Part shown: positions 7,768 through 16,501 of the stretch, one piece after another | How positions within the stretch are numbered: position 1 is the stretch's first letter | Layout of the letters: every line of letters starts with the position of its first letter | Assembly: GCA_020725175.1 (NCBI GenBank) | Contig: DYFM01000003.1 | Location: forward strand, 1-38,453 | Length of the DNA: 38,453 nucleotides | DNA from: Candidatus Paceibacter sp. | GTDB taxonomy: Bacteria > Patescibacteriota > Patescibacteriia > Magasanikbacterales > UBA922 | Reading direction: 5' to 3' | Program-made: the position numbers and the translations under genes | Notes under the pieces: generated by a model | Database searches by the model: none | The model's input: only the letters and a program-made list of their open reading frames with translations | What the model was told of the DNA's origin: nothing

Positions 7768-9603
7768 ATGAACACAAACAGAAAACAATCTTTTCTGGCG
7801 GCTGCCAATGCACATATCCGAACGGTACAACGACACATTACCAAGACGTTGGAAACGGTGCAGCAGATGTACAATAAACAACGGGAAACAATGAAACATG
7901 CGGAAGGAACTGAACAATATATTCAACACGTACTCAGTAAATATAATCAAAAGCGGTTACGAGAGTTAGGAGAACTGTTTCCTTCACCATACTTTGTTCG
8001 TTGTGACGTGAAGAATGTTGAAGTTGATACTGTAGAAACATATTACTTCGGTAAATTTTCTTTTCCGGAAGAGTCAATTTATTCTTGGGTAACTCCAGCC
8101 GCTCGGATGCGGTTTGAGAGCCCGGGGAGAGTATCATACATCCGACCAGATGGGAGTGAAAAAATCGGAGATATGGTACGAAAAGATCAGTATATGATAA
8201 CTGATGGTACAATAATCTTCTTTGCGATAGAGGAAGCAGGAGGGGAGCGAGAATTGGTATATCAAGAATTTTTTTCCAATCGGAAAACTGATTTTACTTT
8301 ACCGGAAATAGTAGAACAAATGGAAAAAGCTCAGGATACGGTCATTCGTGCGCCGCATGATGGTTCACTGGCTATTTCCGGACCAGCTGGGAGTGGAAAG
8401 ACCACGCTTGCTCTGCATCGGATTGCGTATTTGCTCCAGTCACCAGAAACGGAATCTCTGTTTCCGCCGCAGACGATCTTAGTACTGGTTCAAGACACAG
8501 GAACCAAAGAATATTTTTCACATCTATTACCACAGCTAGGAATTCGTGATGTAACTATAACGACGTTTTCTGAGTGGGCCTTTAAAATTCTTCATATTTC
8601 CGGCCTGCGATATCAACCTCGTTATGGTCATAATGAAGTAACACGAGATCGGTATGAAATTGCGAAGTTAGGAGCTATGAGACAGAAGCGACGTGTTTGC
8701 TGGAAAAAGAATCCGTTTGATATGTTGAAACAATATTATGCATTTCCTGTTTCGTCAGAAGAAGGGACGACATTTTCTTGTCAACAAAATGAACAGACGA
8801 TTGATCGGGTAGACTGTACGGTTCTTCTCAGTATTTTTTTTGAAACACATGGTGCATTATCTGTAGAGGACGACTATTTCGTTGAGCAGCGAGATGGGAC
8901 GTTGAAGAAAAAAAGAGGGCGACTTGCTCTTGAATATGGGTTAGTTGTCTTGGATGAGTTTCAAAATTATCTTCCGGAACAAATTAATCTGATTAAGCGA
9001 GCGATGAGAACAGAGCATTCGTCCATGATGTATATTGGAGATATGGCACAGCAGGTTTATCTTGGTACTATTCGTGAATGGTCAGAGGTGCGCGAAGTGA
9101 TTTCAGAAGATCGGCTGGTACGATTGCAAAAAGTGTATCGAAACACCAAGCAAATTTTGATGTATATCTCTTCTCTGGGGTTTAATTTGGCTATTCCGGA
9201 AGAGGGAAGAGAAGGGGAGCCGGTGGAAGAGTGTATCTCTTCTTCTCTTGAAGAACAGGTTCAATTGATTGAAACCATGCTTCGTCAACGAGACACCGGA
9301 ACGGTGGGGATTTTGGCATATGACGATTCTATGTTGGAACCATTTCTCGATTTGAAGAACGTGTACCGAGACGTACACGTTATGACGATGGTAGAAGCGC
9401 AAGGGGTGGAATTTGATGCAGTGTATGTGGTGGGTATTGATGAGCAGCTGTTTAGCACCAATCACCTTACCGGCCCCTATGCGTCTGCACGGCAAGAAAA
9501 AGAACGGATTTATCGTGATGTCTTATATGTTGCACTTACTCGAGCCATGAATGAATTGAAGATTCTGGGAAGTGTTTCTTTAACCACATTGATGAAACAA
9601 TAA
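7768..9603 (+). CDS. HelD-like superfamily 1 UvrD/Rep-type helicase
   Basis: N-terminal helical region, then EQMEKAQDTVIRAPHDGSLAISGPAGSGKTTLALHRIAYLLQ (Walker A), LVVLDEFQNYLPEQ (Walker B), YVALTRAMNELKIL. Confidence 0.85.
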   Translation: MNTNRKQSFLAAANAHIRTVQRHITKTLETVQQMYNKQRETMKHAEGTEQYIQHVLSKYNQKRLRELGELFPSPYFVRCDVKNVEVDTVETYYFGKFSFPEESIYSWVTPAARMRFESPGRVSYIRPDGSEKIGDMVRKDQYMITDGTIIFFAIEEAGGERELVYQEFFSNRKTDFTLPEIVEQMEKAQDTVIRAPHDGSLAISGPAGSGKTTLALHRIAYLLQSPETESLFPPQTILVLVQDTGTKEYFSHLLPQLGIRDVTITTFSEWAFKILHISGLRYQPRYGHNEVTRDRYEIAKLGAMRQKRRVCWKKNPFDMLKQYYAFPVSSEEGTTFSCQQNEQTIDRVDCTVLLSIFFETHGALSVEDDYFVEQRDGTLKKKRGRLALEYGLVVLDEFQNYLPEQINLIKRAMRTEHSSMMYIGDMAQQVYLGTIREWSEVREVISEDRLVRLQKVYRNTKQILMYISSLGFNLAIPEEGREGEPVEECISSSLEEQVQLIETMLRQRDTGTVGILAYDDSMLEPFLDLKNVYRDVHVMTMVEAQGVEFDAVYVVGIDEQLFSTNHLTGPYASARQEKERIYRDVLYVALTRAMNELKILGSVSLTTLMKQ

Positions 9604-9639
9604 GATTGTCTTTGCATTTGTTTTCCTGTCTTACTGTCA

Positions 9640-9967
9640 TTAAAACAGTTCAGCAATATCTTTTGGCAGTTCTTTACGCAATTTATCTGGTTCGCCAGAA
9701 CCGGTATGAGAAAGAATTATTTGGAGTAGTGGCTGGTCGCCATCTTTCAAAGTATATTCCCTGCACGAGAAGTGGTAACTGGGCGGCAAAATGAACTGCG
9801 GATTCTACTGGTAAGCGATCTCGTAGTGCGCGTAACGTGGAACGGAGAATGGCGTATGATTCATTCCTCTTTTCTTCCCACGAAAATTGTTTTTCTATAT
9901 CTGCTAGTAGAGCAATAGTCTTATGAATACTATTATCTAACGTTGAAACGTGAGTGGTAATGGACAT
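9640..9967 (-). pseudogene. DUF2267-family protein, apparently frameshifted near its C-terminus
   Basis: Frame 0: LRALRDRLPVESAVHFAAQLPLLVQGIYFERWRP, then a premature end; +1 frame continues DQPLLQIILSHTGSGEPDKLRKELPKDIAELF* to 9640. Confidence 0.6.
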
Positions 9968-10012
9968 AGTAATGACAGATTAGTAGGTGAAGTATGCGAG
10001 TAGGTTGTAAAG

Positions 10013-10657
10013 TTATACGGAATGAAGAAGGCGAATTACCTCCTTATCCGTAGTAGGTGAGAATTCACTGTAATATTCTCCAACAGCAATAAATGTTTCC
10101 GGGACAATCAAGGCAACAATATCTGTGACATCTGATTCTTGGGTTGTGAGTTGCTCGAGAGTATCCCTAGCAATGACCGGAACAGCAACAATACATGTTT
10201 TGGCACCCTTTTCTTTAGCGGAGCGAATCGCTGCTCGCATAGTCGCTCCGGTAGCTACCCCATCATCAACCAGAACAACAGTGTTATTGGAAAGATTAAG
10301 CGGAGCTTTTTCTAAGCCACGATATACGGTAAGTCTTCTGGCAGCTTCTCTTTGCTCAGTGTTGATAATCGGTTCCAGTGCTTCTCGTGAGAGGTGCATT
10401 CTCCTAAGTACCTCTTGGTCCAGAAATACGGTGCCGTTTTCTGTTACCGCCCCCACTGCAAATTCGGGATTCATTGGTGCACCAATTTTTCTCGTTACGA
10501 TAATGTCAAGTTGAACCCCAAGTTGTTTGGCTATTTCATGAGCTACCGGTACCCCACCTCTTGGTAACCCAATGATGATGAGACCGTCCAAATTTTTCAT
10601 GTGTTCCAACTGGGTTGCGAGTTGTTTTCCGGCATCAGTACGATTTTTGAAATACAT
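10013..10657 (-). CDS. Phosphoribosyltransferase-family protein
   Basis: LIIIGLPRGGVPVAHEIAKQLG, NNTVVLVDDGVATGATMRAAIRSAKEKGAK (PRPP-binding loop). Confidence 0.92.
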   Translation of the reverse strand: MYFKNRTDAGKQLATQLEHMKNLDGLIIIGLPRGGVPVAHEIAKQLGVQLDIIVTRKIGAPMNPEFAVGAVTENGTVFLDQEVLRRMHLSREALEPIINTEQREAARRLTVYRGLEKAPLNLSNNTVVLVDDGVATGATMRAAIRSAKEKGAKTCIVAVPVIARDTLEQLTTQESDVTDIVALIVPETFIAVGEYYSEFSPTTDKEVIRLLHSV

Positions 10658-10828
10658 ATGAGAGGTAGTTACTAGGAAAAAGAAAGAATAGACGGTCTTT
10701 GTTTGCGTTTACCTGTTGATGCTCGGGAGCTGGGTGGTTTTATCCGTTACTTTAATTGTACCGACCAGAGGGAGTCTGTCAAATGAGCTGGTTGCTGAGA
10801 TGGATGACTTCTGATACGCTACCTTTGT

Positions 10829-12217
10829 ATGAAAAAAAAGACGACTATATACAACTCAATTTTTTCTATTATTGACGGATGGCTTGATTATCAGCGAATT
10901 CAGTATCGATTGCCGAGTATTTCAGTTGGGATTATTCATAAGCAAACACCGCTGTTTCTTAAATCTTACGGATATGCGGAACTAGAAACAAAAAGAAAGG
11001 CCAGGCCAACGACCGCGTATCGCATCGCTTCAATATCAAAGCTCTTTTCCGCGGTAGCTATTATGCAGTTGTATGAACGTCGTCGGTTGTCTTTGGATGA
11101 CCGAGTTTCTCAGTATCTCCCTTGGTTTCAATCAAACAAGGATACACGTTTAAAGAAAATTACCATTCGACAATTGTTAAATCATAGTTCCGGACTGCAG
11201 CGGGACGGACATACCGGGCATTGGGAAAGTGAAGAGTTTCCGTCGTTGCAACAAATACAGTCTCAAATTCAACAAGGTGTGACGGTTTTTTCTCCAAATG
11301 AACGTTGGCGGTATTCAAACGTTGGGTATACTATTATAGGACAACTGATTGAAGTGATCAGCGGATTGTCGTATAAAGAGTATATTTCACAAAACATACA
11401 AGTGCCACTCCAGCTTTTCAAAACCGATGTTGATATTACAAGAGCTTCTATTCCCCATTTGGCAAGAGGGTATTCTCGATATATTGATGACATTGTTCGC
11501 ACACCGTTTCCTCATTTAAAAACAAACGTCATGCAGGCCGCTACCGGATACTACTCTACGGTTGGTGATCTTTGTCGATTTTTGGCGGCCCAGTGTATTT
11601 CAAATAACCAACTGCTGGATCCGGAATTGAAAAAAGAGATGCAGCGGGTACAGTGGTATGATGAGGAGGAAGACGTGCAGTGGGGGCTAGGTTTTGAACG
11701 ATGGCGAAATGGAACCATGACACTTATCGGTCATAATGGCGGATTTCATGGATATAGCGCTCAAGTAGGGTTTGACCCAAAACACGAACTTGGTGTGGTG
11801 GTGCTCATTAATGCCATTGATGGACATGCGTACAGTATTACCAATGGATTGTTTCATTTTTTATCATACGCTCGAGAACACAGTAAGACCTCTGGTTCAA
11901 TGCCGTCAGTAACATTATCCAAATATGAAGGAAGATTTTACAGTATTTGGGATGATTTTGATATTCGTGTTTTTGGGAAGGATTTAGTAATGGTATATGT
12001 TGGAGCCAATCGACCGATGCAATCGTTTTTTTATCTTCGTCCAATCGGGACCCACCGATTCAAAAAAGTTATTCCGGGAGCAAAGGTGCGTGCTGCCGAT
12101 GAAGAGGTACAGTTTGAGTTTAATCGGCTAGGGAAAGTAGCGCAACTTCGGATTGGTCCCAGTGTATTTTATCCTTTTGCGAAGGTACAAAAGAAACAGA
12201 AAAAAACCTCAAGATAG
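10829..12217 (+). CDS. Serine hydrolase, beta-lactamase class C/PBP-like family
   Basis: SxxK in RIASISKLFSAVAIMQL, YxN in YSNVGYTIIGQLIE, HNGGFHGYSA. Confidence 0.92.
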   Translation: MKKKTTIYNSIFSIIDGWLDYQRIQYRLPSISVGIIHKQTPLFLKSYGYAELETKRKARPTTAYRIASISKLFSAVAIMQLYERRRLSLDDRVSQYLPWFQSNKDTRLKKITIRQLLNHSSGLQRDGHTGHWESEEFPSLQQIQSQIQQGVTVFSPNERWRYSNVGYTIIGQLIEVISGLSYKEYISQNIQVPLQLFKTDVDITRASIPHLARGYSRYIDDIVRTPFPHLKTNVMQAATGYYSTVGDLCRFLAAQCISNNQLLDPELKKEMQRVQWYDEEEDVQWGLGFERWRNGTMTLIGHNGGFHGYSAQVGFDPKHELGVVVLINAIDGHAYSITNGLFHFLSYAREHSKTSGSMPSVTLSKYEGRFYSIWDDFDIRVFGKDLVMVYVGANRPMQSFFYLRPIGTHRFKKVIPGAKVRAADEEVQFEFNRLGKVAQLRIGPSVFYPFAKVQKKQKKTSR

Positions 12218-12240
12218 TGTGGGTTATCTTGAGGTTTTCT
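12203..12240. terminator. Rho-independent terminator (bidirectional) overlapping the stop codon
   Basis: AAAACCTCAAGATA-GTGTGGGT-TATCTTGAGGTTTT. Confidence 0.85.
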
Positions 12241-12249
12241 TGATCAGAC

Positions 12250-12543
12250 TTATTCTTCGTAGTTTTCACGATTTTGTCCTCCGCCTGAGTTCGATCCACC
12301 TCTTTTTCCGGCACGACGAGCCTTTTCTCTGTCATTGGCAAAGTTCCCTGGGTTGTTTTCTGCTCCTTGAGAACGCCCACCTTTTTGTCCTGCTCGGCTA
12401 GCCTTTTCTCTGTCATTGGCAAAGTTCCCAGGGTTATTTTCTGCTCCTTGGGATTGTCCACCTTTACTTTGGATAGCGTGTTTTTTGTCTTCGTCCATAT
12501 TTGGGCTACCAAGTCCTCGGTTTGATGTGTCAAAAAAAGTCAT
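12250..12543 (-). CDS. KGG-motif stress-type protein with tandem 26-aa repeats
   Basis: KGGQSQGAENNPGNFANDREKASRAG / KGGRSQGAENNPGNFANDREKARRAG / RGGSNSGGG. Confidence 0.85.
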   Translation of the reverse strand: MTFFDTSNRGLGSPNMDEDKKHAIQSKGGQSQGAENNPGNFANDREKASRAGQKGGRSQGAENNPGNFANDREKARRAGKRGGSNSGGGQNRENYEE

Positions 12544-12597
12544 ATGTTTCTGTTTAAGAGTAATAATGTGTTTGGTTGTAGTCTTTACACGTGCTTA

Positions 12598-12789
12598 TCA
12601 AGACGTGCGTCTACGGTTTTGTGATGAACGGCCTCGATTATTGGAACGTCCACCACTATAGCTACTTGAGCTAGTGGAACCGGTTCGTCGGCGTCGTTGT
12701 TTGGCTCGCGCTTCACCACCCATGCGGGCGACACGTTCACGAGTTTCTTTTGACGCGTTGGCAAGTCCACGGTTTTTTTGTGCAGGCAT
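12598..12789 (-). CDS. Small basic KGG/YciG-like stress protein
   Basis: GLANASKETRERVARMGGEARAKQRRRRTG followed by a Ser/Gly/Arg-rich tail; 63 aa. Confidence 0.65.
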   Translation of the reverse strand: MPAQKNRGLANASKETRERVARMGGEARAKQRRRRTGSTSSSSYSGGRSNNRGRSSQNRRRTS

Positions 12790-12885
12790 AGATATATAGT
12801 ATTATAGGTTAACAGGCATATTTCTTCTTTTTGGAAGAAATGTTCTTTATTTAGCGGATTTTTATACATTCCACTCATAATATGT

Positions 12886-12913
12886 ACTATACAGTATGTC
12901 GATTTTTTGTCAA
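12886..12913 (-). promoter_or_regulatory. Promoter for the KGG-like gene
   Basis: Minus strand TTGACA-N16-TATAGT. Confidence 0.6.
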
Positions 12914-13040
12914 ATTATGTAAATAAATCAATATAAATAGCTTAGTGTTGCTTGAGAAAGTGCCATGGCTTGTTGAAGAGGTTGTCATTATGCTATATTT
13001 ACATGCATGTGATAATAAACTATTTTTAATTCTGTTACGT

Positions 13041-13643
13041 ATGCTAACTATCTATGGTTCGATAAATAGTAGTGCCGGACGCTGTCTCTGGCTTCTTGAG
13101 GAATTGGGTGTTCCGTACATAAATAAGCCAATAGATTTCCGGAGTGGTGAACATAAATCATCGGAATATCTCAAACTAAATCCAAATGGAAAAGTACCGA
13201 CATTAGTTGATGGTGAATATGTTCTATGGGAGTCTTATGCGATCAATTGGTATTTGACGGAGAAATATCGCCCAGAATGGTTGGGTGGGACGATTGAAGA
13301 GCGCGCATTGGTTTGGCAGTGGTCTCTTTGGTCTCAATTACATGTGCAAAAATACTTTGATATCTTGTTGTACTTTGTTCTGTTTCAAGTGGGAACAGAA
13401 GAGGGGGTGGAGGTGGCAAAGAAAGACGTTGTGCGATATTTAGAAGTACTGGACAAGCACTTGTCCAACAACAAATATATGGTAGGAGAAGTTTTTACGT
13501 TAGCAGATTTAAACTTGGCGTCTGTTATTAATGTGGGTATGTCGCTTCAGTATGATATTAGTTCGTACACGCATATTGAGCGCTGGATGACAGTCATGAA
13601 GAAGCGTCCTGCCTTCGTTCGTCTCATGGAAAATGTGTCATGA
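13041..13643 (+). CDS. Glutathione S-transferase family protein
   Basis: MLTIYGSINSSAGRCLWLLEELGVPYINKPIDF...LNPNGKVPTLVDGEYVLWESYAINWYL...FTLADLNLASV; start refined from the ORF-track start at 12945. Confidence 0.9.
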   Translation: MLTIYGSINSSAGRCLWLLEELGVPYINKPIDFRSGEHKSSEYLKLNPNGKVPTLVDGEYVLWESYAINWYLTEKYRPEWLGGTIEERALVWQWSLWSQLHVQKYFDILLYFVLFQVGTEEGVEVAKKDVVRYLEVLDKHLSNNKYMVGEVFTLADLNLASVINVGMSLQYDISSYTHIERWMTVMKKRPAFVRLMENVS

Positions 13644-13666
13644 ACAGGACTTGAAAGAAAACAAAT

Positions 13667-13700
13667 AAAAACAATTCTTCCAGGGAAGAATTGTTTTTTT
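13667..13700 (+). terminator. Rho-independent terminator
   Basis: AAAAACAATTCTTCC-AG-GGAAGAATTGTTTTTTT. Confidence 0.9.
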
Positions 13701-13734
13701 CGCCAAACAAAAGGAAAAAAGCAATAAAAAAGGC

Positions 13735-13763
13735 TTGACAAATGCGATGCTGACGTGTATACT
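13735..13763 (+). promoter_or_regulatory. Consensus-like sigma70 promoter for typA
   Basis: TTGACA-N17-TATACT. Confidence 0.8.
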
Positions 13764-13947
13764 ATTGTTTTGTTATAAGTTCGGTTGTTTGGTGGAAGGT
13801 TCGTTAACTTCAGGTTTCTGTACGATGTTCATCACGTCTAAATCTTTCGGCTTGAGCTTAGGTCGAAAGCAGACACGAGGTGCAAGTAAACGAGTCACTA
13901 AAGGTATAACATATCCGTTACTCCGTATTATCCGTAATCCGTTATAT

Positions 13948-15735
13948 ATGCAGATCAGAAATATCGCCATTATCGCTCACGTAGATCATGGAAAGACTAC
14001 GCTTACAGACGCACTTCTCAGACAAACTGGAATGCTTACCGAAGAAGGTCAGAGTATGGACAGTAACACGCTTGAAAAAGAGCGTGGTATTACTATATAC
14101 GCGAAAAATACGTCTCTATTCTACAAGGACACCAAGATCAATATCGTAGACACTCCTGGTCATGCGGACTTTGGATCTGAAGTGGAGCGAGTGTTACGAT
14201 CAATTGACTCTGTGTTACTGGTCGTTGATGCGCAAGAAGGTCCTATGCCACAGACCAAATTTGTCTTGAAAAAGTCACTTGAACTGGGACTGAAGCCAAT
14301 TGTCGTGTTGAATAAAATTGATAAACCGGCTGCTCGACCACAGGAAGTGCATGATATGGTACTGGAACTCTTTATGGATTTGGGGGCAAATGACGAACAG
14401 CTAGATTTTACGACCGTGTATGCTATTGGTCGGGAAGGTATTGCCAAACGAAAACTGGAAGATGATTCAAAAGATCTGTCACCATTATTAGATACTATTT
14501 TAGAAAAGGTGCCACCGGTAACGGCGGATATTTCAGTACCTTTTCGCATGCAGCCATTCAACTTAGGATATGATAACTATCTGGGTCGTTTGGCAGTAGG
14601 AAGAATTTACGAAGGAACGGTAAAAACCGGTCAAAAAGTGGTCATTAAAAAAGCGAATGGAGAGACCAGAAGCGGAACGATTACCAAGTTGCAAAACTTC
14701 AAAGGATTTGACAAAGAAGATGTGGTAGAAGCGGTGGCTGGTGATATTGTGATGATTGCCGGAATTCCGGACATTTATATCGGAGAAACTATTTGTGCGT
14801 CCGTGGATCAAGAACCGTTGCCGGCTATTACGGTGGATGAACCAACTTTGACCATGGATATATTGGTAAATAATTCTCCGTTTGCCGGAAAAGAAGGTAA
14901 ATTTGTAACCAGCAGACAAATACGAGAACGATTGGAAAAAGAATTGGAAATCAATGTAGGATTAAAAATTGATTTTGACTCACCGGACAGATTTCGAGCG
15001 TCTGGTCGAGGAGAAATGCATTTGGCGGTACTTCTAGAGACAATGCGTCGTGAAGGGTATGAGCTTCAGGTGTCTCAACCACAAGTTATTTTAAAAGAAA
15101 TTGACGGAGTAAAATCTGAGCCGTTTGAAGAGTTGACTATCGACTTGCCGGATGAATTTACTGGAGCGGTCATTGAAAAAATATCCAAGCGAAAAGGGAC
15201 GATGACCAATATGCGTCCAGAACACGGACATACCCGATTAGTGTTTGAAATACCAACTCGTGGCTTACTTGGTTATCGTGGCGAATTTGTTATGGATACA
15301 AAGGGAGAAGGTATTATGGCTTCACGGGTGATTGGGTTTAAACCATATGTTGGTGTTATTGAAAAGCGAGATGTTGGCTCTATGATTTCTATGATTACCG
15401 GAAAAGTGTTGGCATACGCGTTAGATAATTTGCAAACACGTGGAACTCTCTATATTCAGCCAAATGTTGATGTGTATGAGGGGCAAGTGATTGGAAACAC
15501 CTCAAAAGGAGAAGATATGGCGGTAAACCCAACTAAAGGAAAGCAACTGACCAATATGCGTGCGTCCGGATCAGATGATGCTATCAAACTTACTCCGCCT
15601 CTCGATCTGACACTTGAGCGCGGGCTTGAGCTTATGAGTGATGATGAATATCTTGAAATAACCCCACAAAATATACGACTTCGAAAACAGCTCTTAACGG
15701 AAAATGATCGAGCGAAGGCGAAACGGACGAAATAA
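13948..15735 (+). CDS. typA: GTP-binding protein TypA/BipA
   Basis: MQIRNIAIIAHVDHGKTTLTDALLRQTG...NTLEKERGITI...VDTPGHADFGSEVERVL...LNKIDKPAARP; upstream in-frame extension is unlikely because a strong promoter overlaps it. Confidence 0.95.
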   Translation: MQIRNIAIIAHVDHGKTTLTDALLRQTGMLTEEGQSMDSNTLEKERGITIYAKNTSLFYKDTKINIVDTPGHADFGSEVERVLRSIDSVLLVVDAQEGPMPQTKFVLKKSLELGLKPIVVLNKIDKPAARPQEVHDMVLELFMDLGANDEQLDFTTVYAIGREGIAKRKLEDDSKDLSPLLDTILEKVPPVTADISVPFRMQPFNLGYDNYLGRLAVGRIYEGTVKTGQKVVIKKANGETRSGTITKLQNFKGFDKEDVVEAVAGDIVMIAGIPDIYIGETICASVDQEPLPAITVDEPTLTMDILVNNSPFAGKEGKFVTSRQIRERLEKELEINVGLKIDFDSPDRFRASGRGEMHLAVLLETMRREGYELQVSQPQVILKEIDGVKSEPFEELTIDLPDEFTGAVIEKISKRKGTMTNMRPEHGHTRLVFEIPTRGLLGYRGEFVMDTKGEGIMASRVIGFKPYVGVIEKRDVGSMISMITGKVLAYALDNLQTRGTLYIQPNVDVYEGQVIGNTSKGEDMAVNPTKGKQLTNMRASGSDDAIKLTPPLDLTLERGLELMSDDEYLEITPQNIRLRKQLLTENDRAKAKRTK

Positions 15736-15808
15736 TAACGAAATAACGAAATAGAGAAATACAGAAATAGAGAAATCAGTCTCCGCTGCGCTATGCCTGA
15801 CAAGTTGC

Positions 15809-15858
15809 GAAATAACTCCGCTTGAGGCGGACCCGCCTTGGGTGGGGAAATAACGAAA
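15809..15858. repeat. Dispersed GAAATAAC-flanked palindromic element, copy A
   Basis: GAAATAACTCCGCTTGAGGCGGACCCGCCTTGGGTGGGGAAATAACGAAA with inner inverted repeat AGGCGG-AC-CCGCCT. Confidence 0.6.
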
Positions 15859-15904
15859 CATGTTTCTTCGGACTGGGATTCGGTACATTTTAAGAATCAG
15901 GAAT

Positions 15905-15937
15905 AAACACACTTGCATTTGGGAGTGTGTTTTTTGT
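15905..15937 (+). terminator. Rho-independent terminator
   Basis: AAACACACT-TGCATTTGGG-AGTGTGTTTTTT. Confidence 0.75.
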
Positions 15938-16002
15938 GTATTAGAGGATATCTGGTGTTGCTTCTTTACTAAATACTAGTGAAATGTTGATGTTGGTGTG
16001 GT

Positions 16003-16031
16003 TTGACAGGAAGTAGTGAAGTTGCTACACT
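16003..16031 (+). promoter_or_regulatory. Promoter of the MarR-MacAB cluster
   Basis: TTGACA-N17-TACACT; the -10 lies within the inverted repeat TTGCTAC-ACTATTAA-GTAGCTA. Confidence 0.75.
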
Positions 16032-16058
16032 ATTAAGTAGCTAAACTAATATCTGTGT

Positions 16059-16490
16059 ATGAATACGAAACGTAATAAGCATGTGGTCAGTATTTTCAAT
16101 GGTTTGAATGCGATGAAACGAAATCTGGTAGAACATGTTGGGCAGGTCAATACATCCGGTTTACCTCCTTCACAGTGGGTGGTTTTATATTTGGTGCATG
16201 GACAGCCGGGAATGGGGGTAAAAGATATTGCTGAGATGATCGGTATTACGAGTAGTGCGGCGACACAACTGGTCAATGGCTTGTCAAAAAAAGGACTGGT
16301 CGTGCGTAAAACCAACACGAAAGATCGGCGGGCGCTTCAGTTGTATCTGTCTCCTAAAGCAAAAAAACAAATTGAAACAATGATGCAGGCGCATGTACAG
16401 AGAATTGGAGAAATGTTTTCTATCCTTACGACCAAAGAATTGGTTCAATATGATAAACTAACTCAAAAAATTATTGATCAATTTCACTAA
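16059..16490 (+). CDS. MarR-family transcriptional regulator
   Basis: QPGMGVKDIAEMIGITSSAATQLVNGLSKKGLVVRKTNTKDRRALQLYLSPKA wHTH. Confidence 0.93.
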   Translation: MNTKRNKHVVSIFNGLNAMKRNLVEHVGQVNTSGLPPSQWVVLYLVHGQPGMGVKDIAEMIGITSSAATQLVNGLSKKGLVVRKTNTKDRRALQLYLSPKAKKQIETMMQAHVQRIGEMFSILTTKELVQYDKLTQKIIDQFH

Positions 16491-16501
16491 TGTATTATTG
16501 T

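Noticed and set aside
9606-9794. 62-aa plus-strand ORF after the helicase
   Set aside because: Antisense to the DUF2267 gene and its +1-frame continuation.
13735-13947. N-terminal extension of TypA given by the ORF track
   Set aside because: The region starts with a consensus promoter (TTGACA-N17-TATACT) and TypA proteins normally begin at MQIRNIAIIAHVDHGKTT; treated as a leader.
14160-14561. 133-aa minus-strand ORF
   Set aside because: Antisense to conserved typA; Ser/Thr-rich composition is typical of shadow ORFs.
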